Part shown: positions 20,838 through 31,862 of the stretch, one piece after another
Layout of the letters: the number at the start of each line of letters is the position of its first letter
How positions within the stretch are numbered: the stretch's first letter is position 1
Assembly: GCA_023334545.1 (NCBI GenBank)
Contig: JAADVB010000133.1
Coordinates: 1-50,713, forward strand
Source: Salisapilia sapeloensis
Lineage: Eukaryota > Oomycota > Peronosporomycetes > Peronosporales > Salisapiliaceae
DNA: 50,713 nt
Direction of reading: 5' to 3'
Notes under the pieces: generated by a model
Database searches by the model: none
What the model was told of the DNA's origin: nothing
What the model saw: only the letters and a program-made list of their open reading frames with translations
Position numbers and translations under genes: made by a program

Positions 20838-22609
20838 TTATACTTTATATCTTCCCTTCGCCGATGCTGGTGGCGAGACAAACTGCGCACGTTTTCGACC
20901 ATACCGAAGGTCCCATACAGACATCCCGACGGCTGATGCGAACACTGTTACGATGGAGAAGACGACGAGAGCTTCAAACTGTCTCGGGTCGCTAAAGACA
21001 ATGCCAGCACATTGGATCAAAATGTAAAAGAACTGGTATGTAGCGGTCTGCATCGCGTTGATCGTACCACGTCGACTTGGAGATATCCACTCCTGCATCA
21101 CCTGTGTTTCAGCAAGGTCTGTGCTCCAGAGCCATGCTCGAGATACGACCATGCATCCCAGGATAGCGTAGTCTGATGTTCGAGACTCGCCAACAATCAT
21201 AAACGCGACCACGGCAGGTACTAGACATAACCAGAATAGCCATACGCTCAGCACTGCTACACGCTCTACTCTTCCTAGCACATTCCTCAGCCATGGAAAG
21301 AGGACAGTACCTAGTAGACCAAACACTGCCCCAACACCTCGACTAGAGCCGAGGATCGAGTCAGGTACACCACGCCACTTCAAGTAGGCTGTGTTTAAAG
21401 CTCCACCATCAAGGACTGTCATGTAGAGCGAACAGAAGGCAAAGCTGATGAGGAAAATCGGATGCTTGACGTAGCTGCGCCATTGTTGCAAGTACCGTGC
21501 GAACGTAGAGGACTCCGTACGAGATGATGATGCATCAACCTCCCCGTCTGAGCTATGCTTTTCGGGTTCTTTTATCGCTAGCTCCGGCACGAGTTTATAT
21601 ACGTCTTTGGTCATGTAGTACTCGAGTGGTGTGGATATGAGGTTCCAAATGGCGACTGTCACGGCTCCGATGGCCGCTCGTGTCGTCGGATCTTCACCAG
21701 CAAAGTCCATAATGATGCCAAAGCCAAGTGGAGCTAGGATTTTGCATCCCAAGTCGATGCGACGCATGATGGTGTTGAAGCTAGCTAAGGCTGTGGGGTC
21801 TTCTCCGGCGATGACGACGACCCAGTCGCGTTCGATAGCAAGCGTCTGAGCGTCATTGAGTATTTGGCCGATACCACCGCCGATAAGTGTCGTGATGAAG
21901 AGGAGAGTCATTTTCCATGTCCAGATAGGTTTATGGACACCATCGGCATTCGTGACAAGTAGCATGAGTCCTAGAGCAATGGAACTGAGCACGATCATGG
22001 CATTCTCTGCTACAATGGCGACTTTCATGACCTTCCAACGGTTTGTGACATCCAGGACATTGCCAACGGAAGGAAGAGCGACTATGCAGGCTGCATACAT
22101 GGCGAGAGAGAAGCAGGCACTTGGCAAAAGAGTGTCTACGAACACTTCCATGAATAAGATTGGAATGGCAAATTGCCACATGCGGTCACCCTGTCATACA
22201 CAAGTGATTAGTGACGACCAAAAAGATGATAGGAATAAGATGGATACCCAGGCAGATAACGAATGGCTGCAGTATAGATAGATGTTAACCCTTCTTGGTA
22301 GTTCAGTTTCTCCATCCCTTCTACTACAATCCAAAGATCTTCAGACACTATGACAATAGCAAAACTAAAGATAGATTACAGTAGTCGTAACGTCTCTCCT
22401 CTACACTCATCACGATGGTCCAAGTAGGCTGCTGCGAGGCTAAGCCCAACAGGTACGAGCGTGACACCGCCGACGAGGACCAATACAATGCTGTTCGAAG
22501 TATTCACTAAACAAGTATGCGGCACATGCACTAGGCATGCAGTTCCATCGAGTGCTAGGAGTGCACATCCGATACCAATCGCTAGGTATACAAAGATTGA
22601 TCGTTCCAT
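20838..22609 (-). CDS. Ferroportin-like iron exporter (SLC40 family)
   Basis: The main exon (22190-20838) encodes about 450 residues with ten or more membrane segments and strong SLC40 motifs: GDRMWQFAIPILFMEVF, IERDWVVVIAGEDPTALASF and IMRRIDLGCKILAPLGFG. Ferroportins export ferrous iron from cytosol or vacuole. A second exon (22323-22248) supplies YLYCSHSLSAW, which joins GDRMW through a GTATCC...ATGACAG intron exactly as in animal ferroportin. That exon has no ATG. A candidate first exon, 22609-22407, starts with ATG, joins in phase through GTGTAG...TTGTAG, and adds two extra predicted membrane helices (FVYLAIGIGCALLAL; SIVLVLVGGVTLVPVGLSLA). Total would be 543 residues. The main body is certain; the first exon is tentative and could instead be a separate 77-residue membrane protein. 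Confidence 0.85.
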
Positions 22610-22770
22610 CTGACGGTTGATTAGAATATTACAGAATGAGCTACCCTCTAATCATAAGACGCGTGCAATGGACCTAGCAAAAATTATAGGTAGCGTGGTA
22701 CTGTCAAGCGTTGTGTGATCGACAGAAACTCCTGGTCGCCCGGCTCTAGAAGATCTCCGACTGGAGTATA

Positions 22771-24056
22771 TTAATCTTCTGACTTTACTTTGGCCTCCTT
22801 TCGCTTTCGTTTCTTCTGCGTCTTCTTTTCGTCCGCTAAGAGTTTTTGTGCCTCTGCTGGAATCTGGGCTTTAAAGACAGGTAGATCTCCTGCAAATAGA
22901 ACCGAGTGAGCCCATCCAGATAGGTATCGAAATCTCGTTCGAAAGTGCTGTCCGACTTGATTGTAAATCGTTGGCGTCAAACTCTTTTGATTCCGAAGTT
23001 TTGGATCAAACTCTCGACATGCAATCTGCCAAACGTGTGTGTCGACTGGAATTGCCTCCAGTCGCTCCAGTGAAAAGAGAGCGACACAATCAGCGACTTT
23101 CCGACCGACACCGGAGAAAACCATGAGCTCATCCTGATACTTGTCTTCCTCCATTTTGGAACGCTGGGTTTCATAGTCATCGTATAAGATAGAAGGGCTA
23201 TTTGCTCGAATGTCTTCAAGATACTGTGCACCACCTAGCTCATCTAGCTGCTTGGCTGTCTTGGTGATGTATGCAGCTCGGTATCCAAATCCTAGTGAAC
23301 GTAACGTGGCTTCATCGCAGTCTTTTGCTAGCGTTTTCGCGGATGGGAAAGCATAGTATTCAAGAGGAGGAGAGTCGTCAAGTGGACCAAGCTGGAGCTT
23401 AGTGCCGTACGTCGTCTTGAGCTTTGTCAGCATCTGCTGGATGCGTTGGATATTGTTGTTGGAAGAGCAGATGAAGGAGAATAGACACTCGACAGGGTCC
23501 TGTCGGATAATGCGCAAACCGGGTAAACTTTGAATAATCTGACTCATCCGGTCGTCCGGTGCTGCCCACTCTTCATACAGCTTGGACGCATCCACCTCTA
23601 GTCGAAAGTAGTCGGATAGTTCCGTCGCTGCAGTAGATGGAGAGACTAGTACATAGTGAGCATGAGATAGATGTTGCGTAGGATACAATCATGAAAGGCA
23701 ACTTGATGGGTATAGACACTGGAAATCAACATGCTCGTCAATCTCTCGAAGCCGAAAGACACGGTGGCCTACAACTCCCGTCCATTCGGCTGTCGTCGGT
23801 GATTTTTGCCATGAAAAGACTTGTCCTGACGCTAACGTTAACGCACAAGACAATTCCTTTGTGCTGCATAATCGATGCCATTCATCTTGCTTTGCACTGG
23901 TAGACAATTGCTTCTTCCCTGCATCAACAGCGTCTTGCGTCCGCTTCCTCCATCTCGTAGCTCGCATTCTTGATCTAAGAAAAAGAATTGCCAACACCAA
24001 ATTCTTTTATCAGACCAACAGAATCGCAATACACTGTACCTCGGCTTCTTCGTCAT
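22771..24056 (-). CDS. OGG1: 8-oxoguanine DNA glycosylase/lyase OGG1
   Basis: Three exons give 387 residues: 24056-24040, 23974-23703 and 23645-22771. The protein excises 8-oxoguanine in base excision repair. Seen are the N-terminal domain (ELSCALTLASGQVFSW), the conserved QDPVECLFSFICSSNNNIQRI, and the helix-hairpin-helix VFSGVGRKVADCVALFSL containing the catalytic Lys. The catalytic Asp follows in IPVDTHVWQIA. The second junction (GTTGCC...GTACTAG, 57 bases) restores CLYPSISPSTAATEL. The C-terminus is a basic nuclear signal (KKTQKKRKRKEAKVKSED). The tiny first exon, MTKKPR, is inferred from a GTACAG...TTCTTAG intron of 65 bases. Its ATG overlaps the ATG of the divergent myotubularin gene. 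An alternative start at 23967 would need no upstream exon. Confidence 0.93.
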
Positions 24057-26439
24057 GAGTTCTAGCGGAGTATGCACCGCTACGACACACACTGGCTCCA
24101 GATGTACATCCGTAGCTGAATCTGGTGGAGTATGTGCCCACCACGCACGAATGGCCCGGATTATGAAGCTAGCACCCGGCTCGTCTTCCCATTCTTCAGC
24201 TTCAGGTCGGTCTTCTCCCCCGCCTAAGGTATACAGCAACCGGGATGATTCGTCTTCAAGCTCTTCTCCATCCTCTTCATCCTCAGCCTCCTTTACGCTT
24301 TCCAGCAGCGATCGGTCGTACAACCTTTTCTCAGGCGACTCGATGTCGACGGACATGCCATCTTATCTGCCAGGAGAAACCGTAGTGTCCTCCATGAGCT
24401 GCTCATTCTCTTTCCCACACTCTTTACACATGCACGGTGTATCAGGTTCACTCTACATCACCACCTTCCGCCTTCGCTTTGAGCCGACAAAGCAGTCTTT
24501 ACGAACGCCAGGTAAAGTCCATCCGCTTCTGGACGATGCCATGCGAGGTCAACCTCGTGCATGTGTGTCCAAACTAACGTATCCACAGCATCACAAGACA
24601 GCTACTCGACATAGCGATATTAATGTCCCGACAAAGATAGTCGTACATTTTAAAGACTTACGTTCATGGACATTAGATGGAGATATTCATTCGATCATGG
24701 CGACGTTGCATCGTAGTGTCTTTGTCGAATCACCAGTTAGTCTCTTTGCTTTCCAGGGTCTTCCCTCTCGATCGAAAGCTGAGATTGAAAATGACGATCG
24801 AGGACATCGTATCTATGATATACGAGCTGATTTCAAACGCATGGGCGTCGATTTCAACGACGACTTTAGTCCTCTACGCCTCACGGATGTTAATCGCTCC
24901 TACAATGTATGTGCGACGTACCCTCAAGAATTTGTCGTGCCTGCAGGTGTGAGCGATCGGGACGTAGCTACTGTCGCAGAGTACAGATCGAAAGGCCGTC
25001 TTCCTGTCTGCAGTTACATTCACCCGAGCACAAGTGCCTCTATCTGGCGTTGTGCACAGCCGAAGCGAGGGCTGTTTAACTCCCAGAGCTCTCATGATGA
25101 ACAGTACCTGGCCATGCTAGACACGAGCACGGAGAACCGGCAGTCTCGAGGCACACATATTTGGATTGCGGACTGTCGTCCGGAGCTCAATGCGAAAATG
25201 AACAAGTTCACAGGCGGAGGGACAGAGAGTAGTAGCTTGCGTCATGTCACACTTACCTTTTTGAACATTGCGAATATCCATGCGATGCGAGAGAGTATGG
25301 AGAATGTACGGGGTCTAGCATCTATCCATCGCAGCAATGCCGACTTGTCCTGGCTAAGTCGCGTGGAAGACACCAAGTGGCTCGGCCATGTCCGTGGTGT
25401 GTTGTCTGCAGCGTTGCAAGTCGCTGACCGCATTGCCAACCAATCTCTCTCAGTCCTCGTCCATTGCTCCGACGGGTGGGATCGTACGGGACAACTGTGT
25501 GCTCTGGCTCAGATCCTACTTGACAGCCACTATCGTACGATCGAAGGGTTTATGCAGGTAGTAGAGAAGGAATGGGTGCGTATCGGCCACAAGTTTCACG
25601 ACCGAGTTGGTCCTGGCGTCACGGAGAATGATGAGCAGGCACCTATCTTCCTCCAATTCCTTGATTGTGTCTGGCAACTCTGGCGGCAGCATCCTACTTA
25701 CTTTCAGTTCAATGCTAAGCTACTGGAGTACATTGCCGATGCACATTACTCTGGTCAGTTCGGTACATTCTTAGGCAATAGCGATCGAGAACGACATTCA
25801 TGGAACTTGTATGGAAGGACGAGGTCCGTGTGGGCTGATATCGAGCAGAACGAACGTGCGTTTACGAACCCATTCTATCGGGAGAAGAGCCCGAATCTCT
25901 TGCTGCCACCCATGTCGTCCGTCCTGCGGAATGTGACATTGTGGAGCGACTACTACTTTCGAGGATCCATGCTACCATCTTTGTCACCTCCTAATAGATC
26001 TCCACCACTATGGGCAGACTCGGTCGCTGCAAGCTTAGCGGTGTCCAAGACATCGCAGGACGATCTGGCAGGTGCAATGGTCGCAGCAATGCAGCGTATT
26101 ACTGAACTGGAGGAAGAAGTGAAGCGTTTAAAAGGAGAAAGCGATTCGGCAGATGAAGAGGAAGCGGACGTACCGAAGAAGGCGCAGTCGGTGCCGTTAG
26201 ATGGACCGAGGATGGGTCGAAGACCATCCATGTCGGCCAATAACATTGGTGACGACACGAGCTTTGAGCTTTTCCCCTCCACATCATCCGAATCAACTGT
26301 GCCTCCACCAGCTCGACGTAGTGCGAGCGTCTCTAACGTCGATGAAGGCAACTGGACGTGCTCCATCTGCACCAAGTCGAACACGGCACAAGTCGAAAGC
26401 TGTGTCGTGTGCGGTTGCGCGAGACTGACGGAAGCGTAG
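24055..26439 (+). CDS. Myotubularin-family phosphoinositide 3-phosphatase with zinc fingers
   Basis: A single exon of 794 residues. Residues 7-30 form a small Cys/His cluster (CTATTHTGSRC...CAHH) like a short zinc-binding motif. A Ser-rich linker precedes a GRAM/PH-like domain (LPGE, GSLYITTFRLRFEP). The myotubularin phosphatase domain then shows YNVCATYPQEFVVP, RSKGRLPVCSYIHP, WIADCRP and the active site VHCSDGWDRTGQ, an intact CX5R loop, followed by EKEWVRIGHKFHDRVG. After this come a coiled coil (about 685-705) and a RanBP2-type zinc finger (WTCSICTKSN...CVVCGC). It should remove the 3-phosphate from PI3P or PI(3,5)P2 on endosomes. The start at 24055 is kept because the Cys/His cluster looks real. 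It shares a CATG with OGG1 and its stop is 54 bases from that of the lipase. Confidence 0.93.
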   Translation: MSSSGVCTATTHTGSRCTSVAESGGVCAHHARMARIMKLAPGSSSHSSASGRSSPPPKVYSNRDDSSSSSSPSSSSSASFTLSSSDRSYNLFSGDSMSTDMPSYLPGETVVSSMSCSFSFPHSLHMHGVSGSLYITTFRLRFEPTKQSLRTPGKVHPLLDDAMRGQPRACVSKLTYPQHHKTATRHSDINVPTKIVVHFKDLRSWTLDGDIHSIMATLHRSVFVESPVSLFAFQGLPSRSKAEIENDDRGHRIYDIRADFKRMGVDFNDDFSPLRLTDVNRSYNVCATYPQEFVVPAGVSDRDVATVAEYRSKGRLPVCSYIHPSTSASIWRCAQPKRGLFNSQSSHDEQYLAMLDTSTENRQSRGTHIWIADCRPELNAKMNKFTGGGTESSSLRHVTLTFLNIANIHAMRESMENVRGLASIHRSNADLSWLSRVEDTKWLGHVRGVLSAALQVADRIANQSLSVLVHCSDGWDRTGQLCALAQILLDSHYRTIEGFMQVVEKEWVRIGHKFHDRVGPGVTENDEQAPIFLQFLDCVWQLWRQHPTYFQFNAKLLEYIADAHYSGQFGTFLGNSDRERHSWNLYGRTRSVWADIEQNERAFTNPFYREKSPNLLLPPMSSVLRNVTLWSDYYFRGSMLPSLSPPNRSPPLWADSVAASLAVSKTSQDDLAGAMVAAMQRITELEEEVKRLKGESDSADEEEADVPKKAQSVPLDGPRMGRRPSMSANNIGDDTSFELFPSTSSESTVPPPARRSASVSNVDEGNWTCSICTKSNTAQVESCVVCGCARLTEA

Positions 26440-26493
26440 AGCTACTTTAGATACATTGGAACACTAGGTAAAAGAGCTTTATACTTTATAACC

Positions 26494-29040
26494 TTATCTC
26501 TTCTCTTCCTTATGCTTTCGTCGACGCTTGGCACAGTCCTGAAGCACATGATGCACCTTGTCGGGAAAGTGATCATCTAGCATCGTCCGAGAGATCTGAA
26601 TCTGATGGAACTGCGCGACGCTTTCCCACGCGTATTCGTAGTTCGATCGATCGGTGCAGCATACACCGCCAGCTCCAGGACGACAGCACACCCAGCAGCC
26701 ACGAGTAAGCGCAGTGGCTGCCATATCTCGCTTCAAATGCACGAGTCGACCAGGTATCGTGAGCTCATTGATCGGTTCCGAGTCTTGAATACGCCGCAGC
26801 GTTTCTCTGTACTTTGCAAGTCGAACGCCAAAAGTGGATCCAGCAGTTGTCGAGAATTCATCGTTAAGTAGGTCTTCAGGTTTACGCCAAGCGATTACTT
26901 GACTCAAAATCTCCGACTTGCTCACTTTGCTACGTCCAATAAGATCAATCACTTGGTCTCGAAGCTCCTCCGCAGACGTCAGTGACGATCGAGCAATGAT
27001 GTCGTAGCCCACGACAACGGACGTCACGAACGATTCACAGCTACGAGCAAGTTTCGGAGACAATGTACAGCCTGGAGGACTAAAGGCTAGGCAACGTAGA
27101 TTCGGATACTTTGGACGTAACATGATAGAAAGCAAGACGGCTGTGCCTGCACCTAGCGAGTGTCCTGTGAGCATCAGACCGTAGTCCTTATACGCTCCAG
27201 TAGCACATTCGTTCAGGTTATCTCGATCGATATTGGCCTTGGTATCTGGATTAAACAGCATCTCGAGTACGCCTAGTTTGTTTAATTCGTGATAGACACC
27301 TTCGGCACAGGCAAGGAAGCCTTGGTGCGCATACTCTCCCTGACCTTCACAGCCAAAGCGATCGGCGATCTCATCCATGGACATGCCATAGGCAATAGCG
27401 TCCGTAAGACAGTCCTCGAGCGACAGCGTGCCTCGAATCGACACGACAACCTTCTTCTTCTCATGATCTAGAGCAACGCAAAAGGCAGGACGACACACTT
27501 CATTCTTAAAGCTCGCGAACACAATGTCATGGGCTCGGAGCTTGGTCTCGAGCTGCAGTGCTGCTTGACTCAGCCTGAAGAAGTTATCGCCGTGAATGTA
27601 ATGCCGCTCGCGCTTAAGACAAGTGAATGCAAGACTAAAGGTACCAATCCACGGGTGGGACCAAACGTAGAGCATCCAGCCATAGATACCGACTGCATAG
27701 CGAGAGTAGTGGGCGAGTTCAGTGATGCACTCAGTCAGTTCGTTATCGTCGAGTGGACCAAGTTCGGAGACGGGACCTCGACCTGCTTCTTGGCTGTCGA
27801 GGTTCCAGTCTTGCGGGTGGCTGATGGAGGAGAAAGATGGAGGTACGCTGCTGTCGTTGCTTGATGATTGGGTGGACGCCACTACGCTGTTGTCCGATGG
27901 AGGCGGCTGGAGCCGTTGACGAAGCTCCTTGAGTGTGTCGGTCGAGTCGTACGGCCCAACGTCTTCGTCATGGGATTGGACAGCAGCTAGAAGGATAAAG
28001 CCAGCGACAATGTCGGATACGACAAGGTCGGGGCTGCCGTAGAAGAGTCGAGCGATTACGTTCGCGACAGTCGACATGGAGTCATGCTGCGTTCCGGCAC
28101 CTCCAAAGAGATTGCAAGTAAAGCAGCGGACGCATGCGCAGCAGTTATTACACCTTCGCTCCCACCTCTGCTGATGCGGGACGTAGACTTCCGACGATGG
28201 CATGGATCTCTCTTGTTCTATTAGATACCACTTAGTATACATACGCTTTTACATCGAGTATATGTGCAGAGGAATGGATCATTCGGAATGATTTCATGGA
28301 GGAAGAAAATATCCGATAGGAAGGATGTTGAATATACAAGTCTTGGTACGACCGCCAGCCTTTGTATCCTCCATGAATCATCCATCATGTTATTAAAAAG
28401 GGTATCTCCTCCTCCACAAGGCTTCAGGTCAATACCATCTAATAAAGAGCGACGTTCGCAGTCAGAAGTACCGTCCGAGTCGATGAGCCCTTCTTCTTCA
28501 AGATATGGCGCTCCAACTAGGACACACATGCCTAATGTCGTTGAAAAACCGACTTCAGCCACCATCGCACCAGCAAGTACCTATTTATACAGTCAATACG
28601 AAAAAGAAACTTGCATCATGATAGACGAAATGTACCAAGACAAAGTGTGCATCCGGTTTGCATAGATCCGAATTGTACCAGAAGATGAGACCGGCAACGC
28701 CATACGCGAAGACGAGTACGGACCAAGTAACGTGGACATGCAAAATGCGAGGCATAATAATACGCGCTTCATGGTCGATGATCGTGCCTCGCGTCGAGAC
28801 GCGCATGACCATGAGGTCGATGCACGCCATAAAGAGCTGCATGGGGATGGCACCTACGAGGTACCAGAACGGAAGGCCGTCCCATGAGAAGCTTAATGAA
28901 GAGCATCGCCGCTCATGCGCGACGTACACGACGCTGAGGATGACCATCGGTATCTGGACGAGGAGCAGGATGAGCGCTGGGATGTACAAGTCATCGCTGG
29001 CGATGCAGCTCCTTCGACCGAACAGAACGAGGGCAGGCAT
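26494..29040 (-). CDS. sn-1-specific diacylglycerol lipase (DAGL-type, membrane)
   Basis: Exon 1 (29040-28636) starts MPALVLFGRRSCIASDDL, as in animal DAGL, and encodes most of a four-helix membrane domain. Exon 2 begins at 28580 after a 55-base intron and continues helix four (VLAGAMVAEVGFSTTLG). The last exon, ending at 26494, carries a Cys cluster (RCNNCCACVRCFTC), the segment DIVAGFILL, and the class 3 lipase core. The core has VVSIRGTLSLEDCLTD, the nucleophile elbow GHSLGAG, a likely acid in VVVGYDIIARSSL, and a His in IPGRLVHL. The C-terminal motif QIQISRTMLDDHFP is DAGL-like. The enzyme should release 2-monoacylglycerol from diacylglycerol. The exon 2 to exon 3 intron could not be placed: the obvious 35-base candidate near 28227-28261 creates a stop codon. 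Donors near 28437 or 28350 are possible. Confidence 0.88.
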
Positions 29041-30230
29041 TATGTTCTTATAGACAGAATGACGTGAATGCCGAATGCCTCGACGGAGGTCAGTACTGTC
29101 GTTTCCGTCTGATTCCTTATTGGACCTCCGTCGGTTTTTGTCTCTGCCTTGGGTACTTGTACCGGCATTGTGCCAAGGAGCTATCTTTCAACGGCGAACT
29201 GATTTGGTGCGTACTATCAGACCAGTCCATTGCTATCTAGTGGCTCCTTGTAGCGAAATGTGGGTGCTTATTGCTGTCAAGATGGCTAACAGATTGATGG
29301 TATAAGTGTTGGAAAGGAAGATTGTGCAGTTGCTTAAAGGTGGTGGAGATATGAGAAACTTGGAGAGCTCCTTTATTTGAAGCTACGAGGTGATCATAGA
29401 GTTCAGATGTTTCCCGATTACCTTCGTTCTCCATCTGGAGATAGCGATGGACACACCGACTATATCTACGTAAAAGCTGGAAGCAAGATGCTAATCCGCT
29501 CAGATCCTGCCTACAAACGGACGCACAGTCAAGATAGACATTGGAAACTTGGTCAAAGGTCTCCGTCTCAAGCTCTTGGTTGACTTGTGCTTAATGATAA
29601 CCAATCGCAAGCAAGTTATTTCGAATGATAATATTGCAAATGAATAGAAGTGGAAGTGGTACCGTACTACATGTGCTAGGAGCTGTAAGCTGTAGATACC
29701 TGGATGCAGAGAAGCCCGCAGTAGTATAGCTATATGAGCAGAAAAGGATACATTTGGAAATGAATGCCTACTAAAAGAAGAGTAATCTAGTATGTACCGT
29801 AGGAGAGATTAAAGAATCCATAGAAAGTTTTCTGGTAGAAACGGACAGCTTTGCTAGCCTCTTCTAGAAGCTGAAAGCAAAGTTGGACTTCATGAATACG
29901 AACGCTGGCTTCACTATTCTATCAACGAAATGGATATGAGGCTACGAGCAGGATGAAGTTGCCAAATATACCCGAGTCAAGCATGGCTGTAATTACCAAA
30001 GAATGCAAAGATCGAATTTGTATCAGCCTCCACGATGGACGCAACAGAAACAGTATCACATTTCAGATTGCACATAGATTCAGTCGACATAGATAGATAC
30101 TCTCTCGTCAATCTACACACTACTGAACATCGTGTAACTAGCATCCTAAGACAAATCTTTTCCGCCGTGCGTTTAAACTTAGTAGAAAAAAGAAAACTTC
30201 CATCCATGAATAGTGCAAACAAAGTCCTGC
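29041..30230. other. Gene-poor interval with a possible coding relic
   Basis: This is the longest stretch without a convincing gene. On the plus strand, 29370-29583 is open and encodes YEKLGELLYLKLRGDHRVQ and later DYIYVKAGSKMLIRS, which reads like protein but has no ATG-led model. An upstream plus-strand frame around 29064-29209 (GFCLCLGYLYRHCAKELSF) is followed by GTGCGT and, 44 bases on, CTAG, resembling an exon and intron. Neither was recognised. From 29590 to 30230 nothing is seen. These may be remnants of a decayed gene or unannotated exons. Confidence 0.3.
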
Positions 30231-31402
30231 TCAACCTTCACACGGATAGCAAGTGAGGTCTATAATGAGCACAGTCACGTTGTCTGGCGTCTTTCGGTCC
30301 ATCGCCAGCTTCAATAATGCATCTGCTGCCTCCTGCGGCGAATTGCATTTACTTGCTACCTTTGCAGCTTTCCGAGTCGAGACAACGTCCCACAGTCCAT
30401 CTGTAGCCATGATCAGGTAGTGGTCGTTGCTCCGAAGTGGGTGTGTCGTGATCTCCGGGTCGCACGTAATGTAGTCTTTTAAGGCAATGTCACCGACAGA
30501 CCTCGACATGGCTAAGGCACCATTCACGCGAGGCACGTCTAGGAATTTATAGAATGGCCAGAGATGGTACAAGAACCATGTGTGTCCTGTCACGGTTGCT
30601 CCCTTCGCTTCCAAACGTTCTCGTTCGTCTGGACGAGACGGTTTTTGATCTGTAGCAAAGCAACGTTATTCCTTTGTTTAGTTACATTCAAACGGTGTGG
30701 ACGCACCTCTTGATAGCCACTTTGCTTTTCCGTCTCGTGTGGCAAGAATTGCTCGAGAATCACCGACGTTGCCGACGTATAGTATCTTGCTGCGCACGAC
30801 TGCTACGAGTGCTGTTGTACCGTCCTCTAGCTGGTGCACGTGGGAAGTGCCTTCTCGCATAGATGCTTGGAAAGAAGTTCCTCGATCGTTTGTCGTGCCG
30901 ACAGACTGCCGTGCGACGCCGATGAATTCATTATCTACGCTTTTCATCAATACTTCGACTAGACGTTTTCTATGGAAATATGTACCAATATCTCGAACAG
31001 CGGCAACGATAGCTTCATCGACTTTGGAGCTGTTGTCAAACTCTTCTTGGATTTTGCTGAACAAGTTTTCGGCGCAATATTTGGATGCTCGATCGCCACC
31101 ATGGCCGTCAAAGACACCAAAGCAGCCGACCATGGAGCTCGAATAGCCATTTAAGGTCATGCGTTCTGGCAGACTGCTCCCGATAAAGTATGCATCCTAC
31201 ACGCGACATCAGTGGGAATATAGCCGTGTGACTAGCGACAATCGGATCAAACCTCTTGACTGGGTTTCCCGCCTCGGTGGGTAGCGACACCGACAGGTCG
31301 ACAGTCTTCATTGCCTAGTACGTCTGTCTGGGCACCACTCGCGACTTCATCTTTGCTCGACGTTCCTTCTGGACTTGTCCGACTCTTACTTGGGCTCTCC
31401 AT
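30231..31402 (-). CDS. PP2C-type (PPM) serine/threonine protein phosphatase
   Basis: Three exons give 352 residues: 31402-31253, 31196-30707 and 30649-30231, with introns of 56 and 57 bases. All the metal-binding and catalytic motifs are present: GGKPSQEDAYFIG, GVFDGHGGDRASKY, GTTALVAVV, VGNVGDSRAILA, LSRDQKPSRPDERERLE, RVNGALAMSRSVGD, LIMATDGLWDV and TPDNVTVLII. The enzyme should be a monomeric Mg/Mn-dependent phosphatase in the cytosol or nucleus. The catalytic domain carries an insert of about 40 residues (VEVLMKSVDNEFIGVARQS) before GTTAL. The first in-frame ATG is at 31402; open codons continue upstream, so a longer N-terminus is possible. No targeting signal is visible. Confidence 0.93.
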
Positions 31403-31862
31403 GCTCTGAATCGAATATGCGTTATGTGTGCTCGAAGCAGTTACGTGAGCTTTAATTTTTCCCGTCGTCAACGTGATCGTGATTGGACAAAAGCGAGGCC
31501 GGAGGCGATACTAATGGGACTGCGGCCGAATGATGGTTCGTGTTTAGTTCTATCCTGGCTTCAGTATAGACAGGGGCCCATGTGGCGCATGAAGTATAGG
31601 TAATACCCTTCAGCTGGTGCGGGATCAGGACTTGAGTTCAAGCAATTTCCGTTTCCACGATCAGGAGCTTGCATGGATTTATACCTTCGAGCATAGATTT
31701 TAATCGAATGTCCTTCGGTCTAGTCTCACGATGAGGAAAATTTCAAGCTGCAAGAACTCATGTCTCCTCGGCGTACCCATTTGTCACTGCTTCAACCTAC
31801 ATCGGATATAGAATAGAGCTACTTCACACTGATAGACCACTTTCTAGCACGAGAACGACGAC
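31403..31862. promoter_or_regulatory. Divergent intergenic region, PP2C / PA-RING
   Basis: About 460 bases lie between outward-facing genes. No coding motif was recognised. It should hold both promoters. Confidence 0.4.

Noticed and set aside
28227-28261. A 35-base intron between lipase exons 2 and 3
   Set aside because: The join would create a TAA stop and the intron is shorter than any other in the window.
29977-30234. Minus-strand frame after the PP2C stop
   Set aside because: It starts on a non-ATG codon, lies in the PP2C 3' flank and shows no motif.
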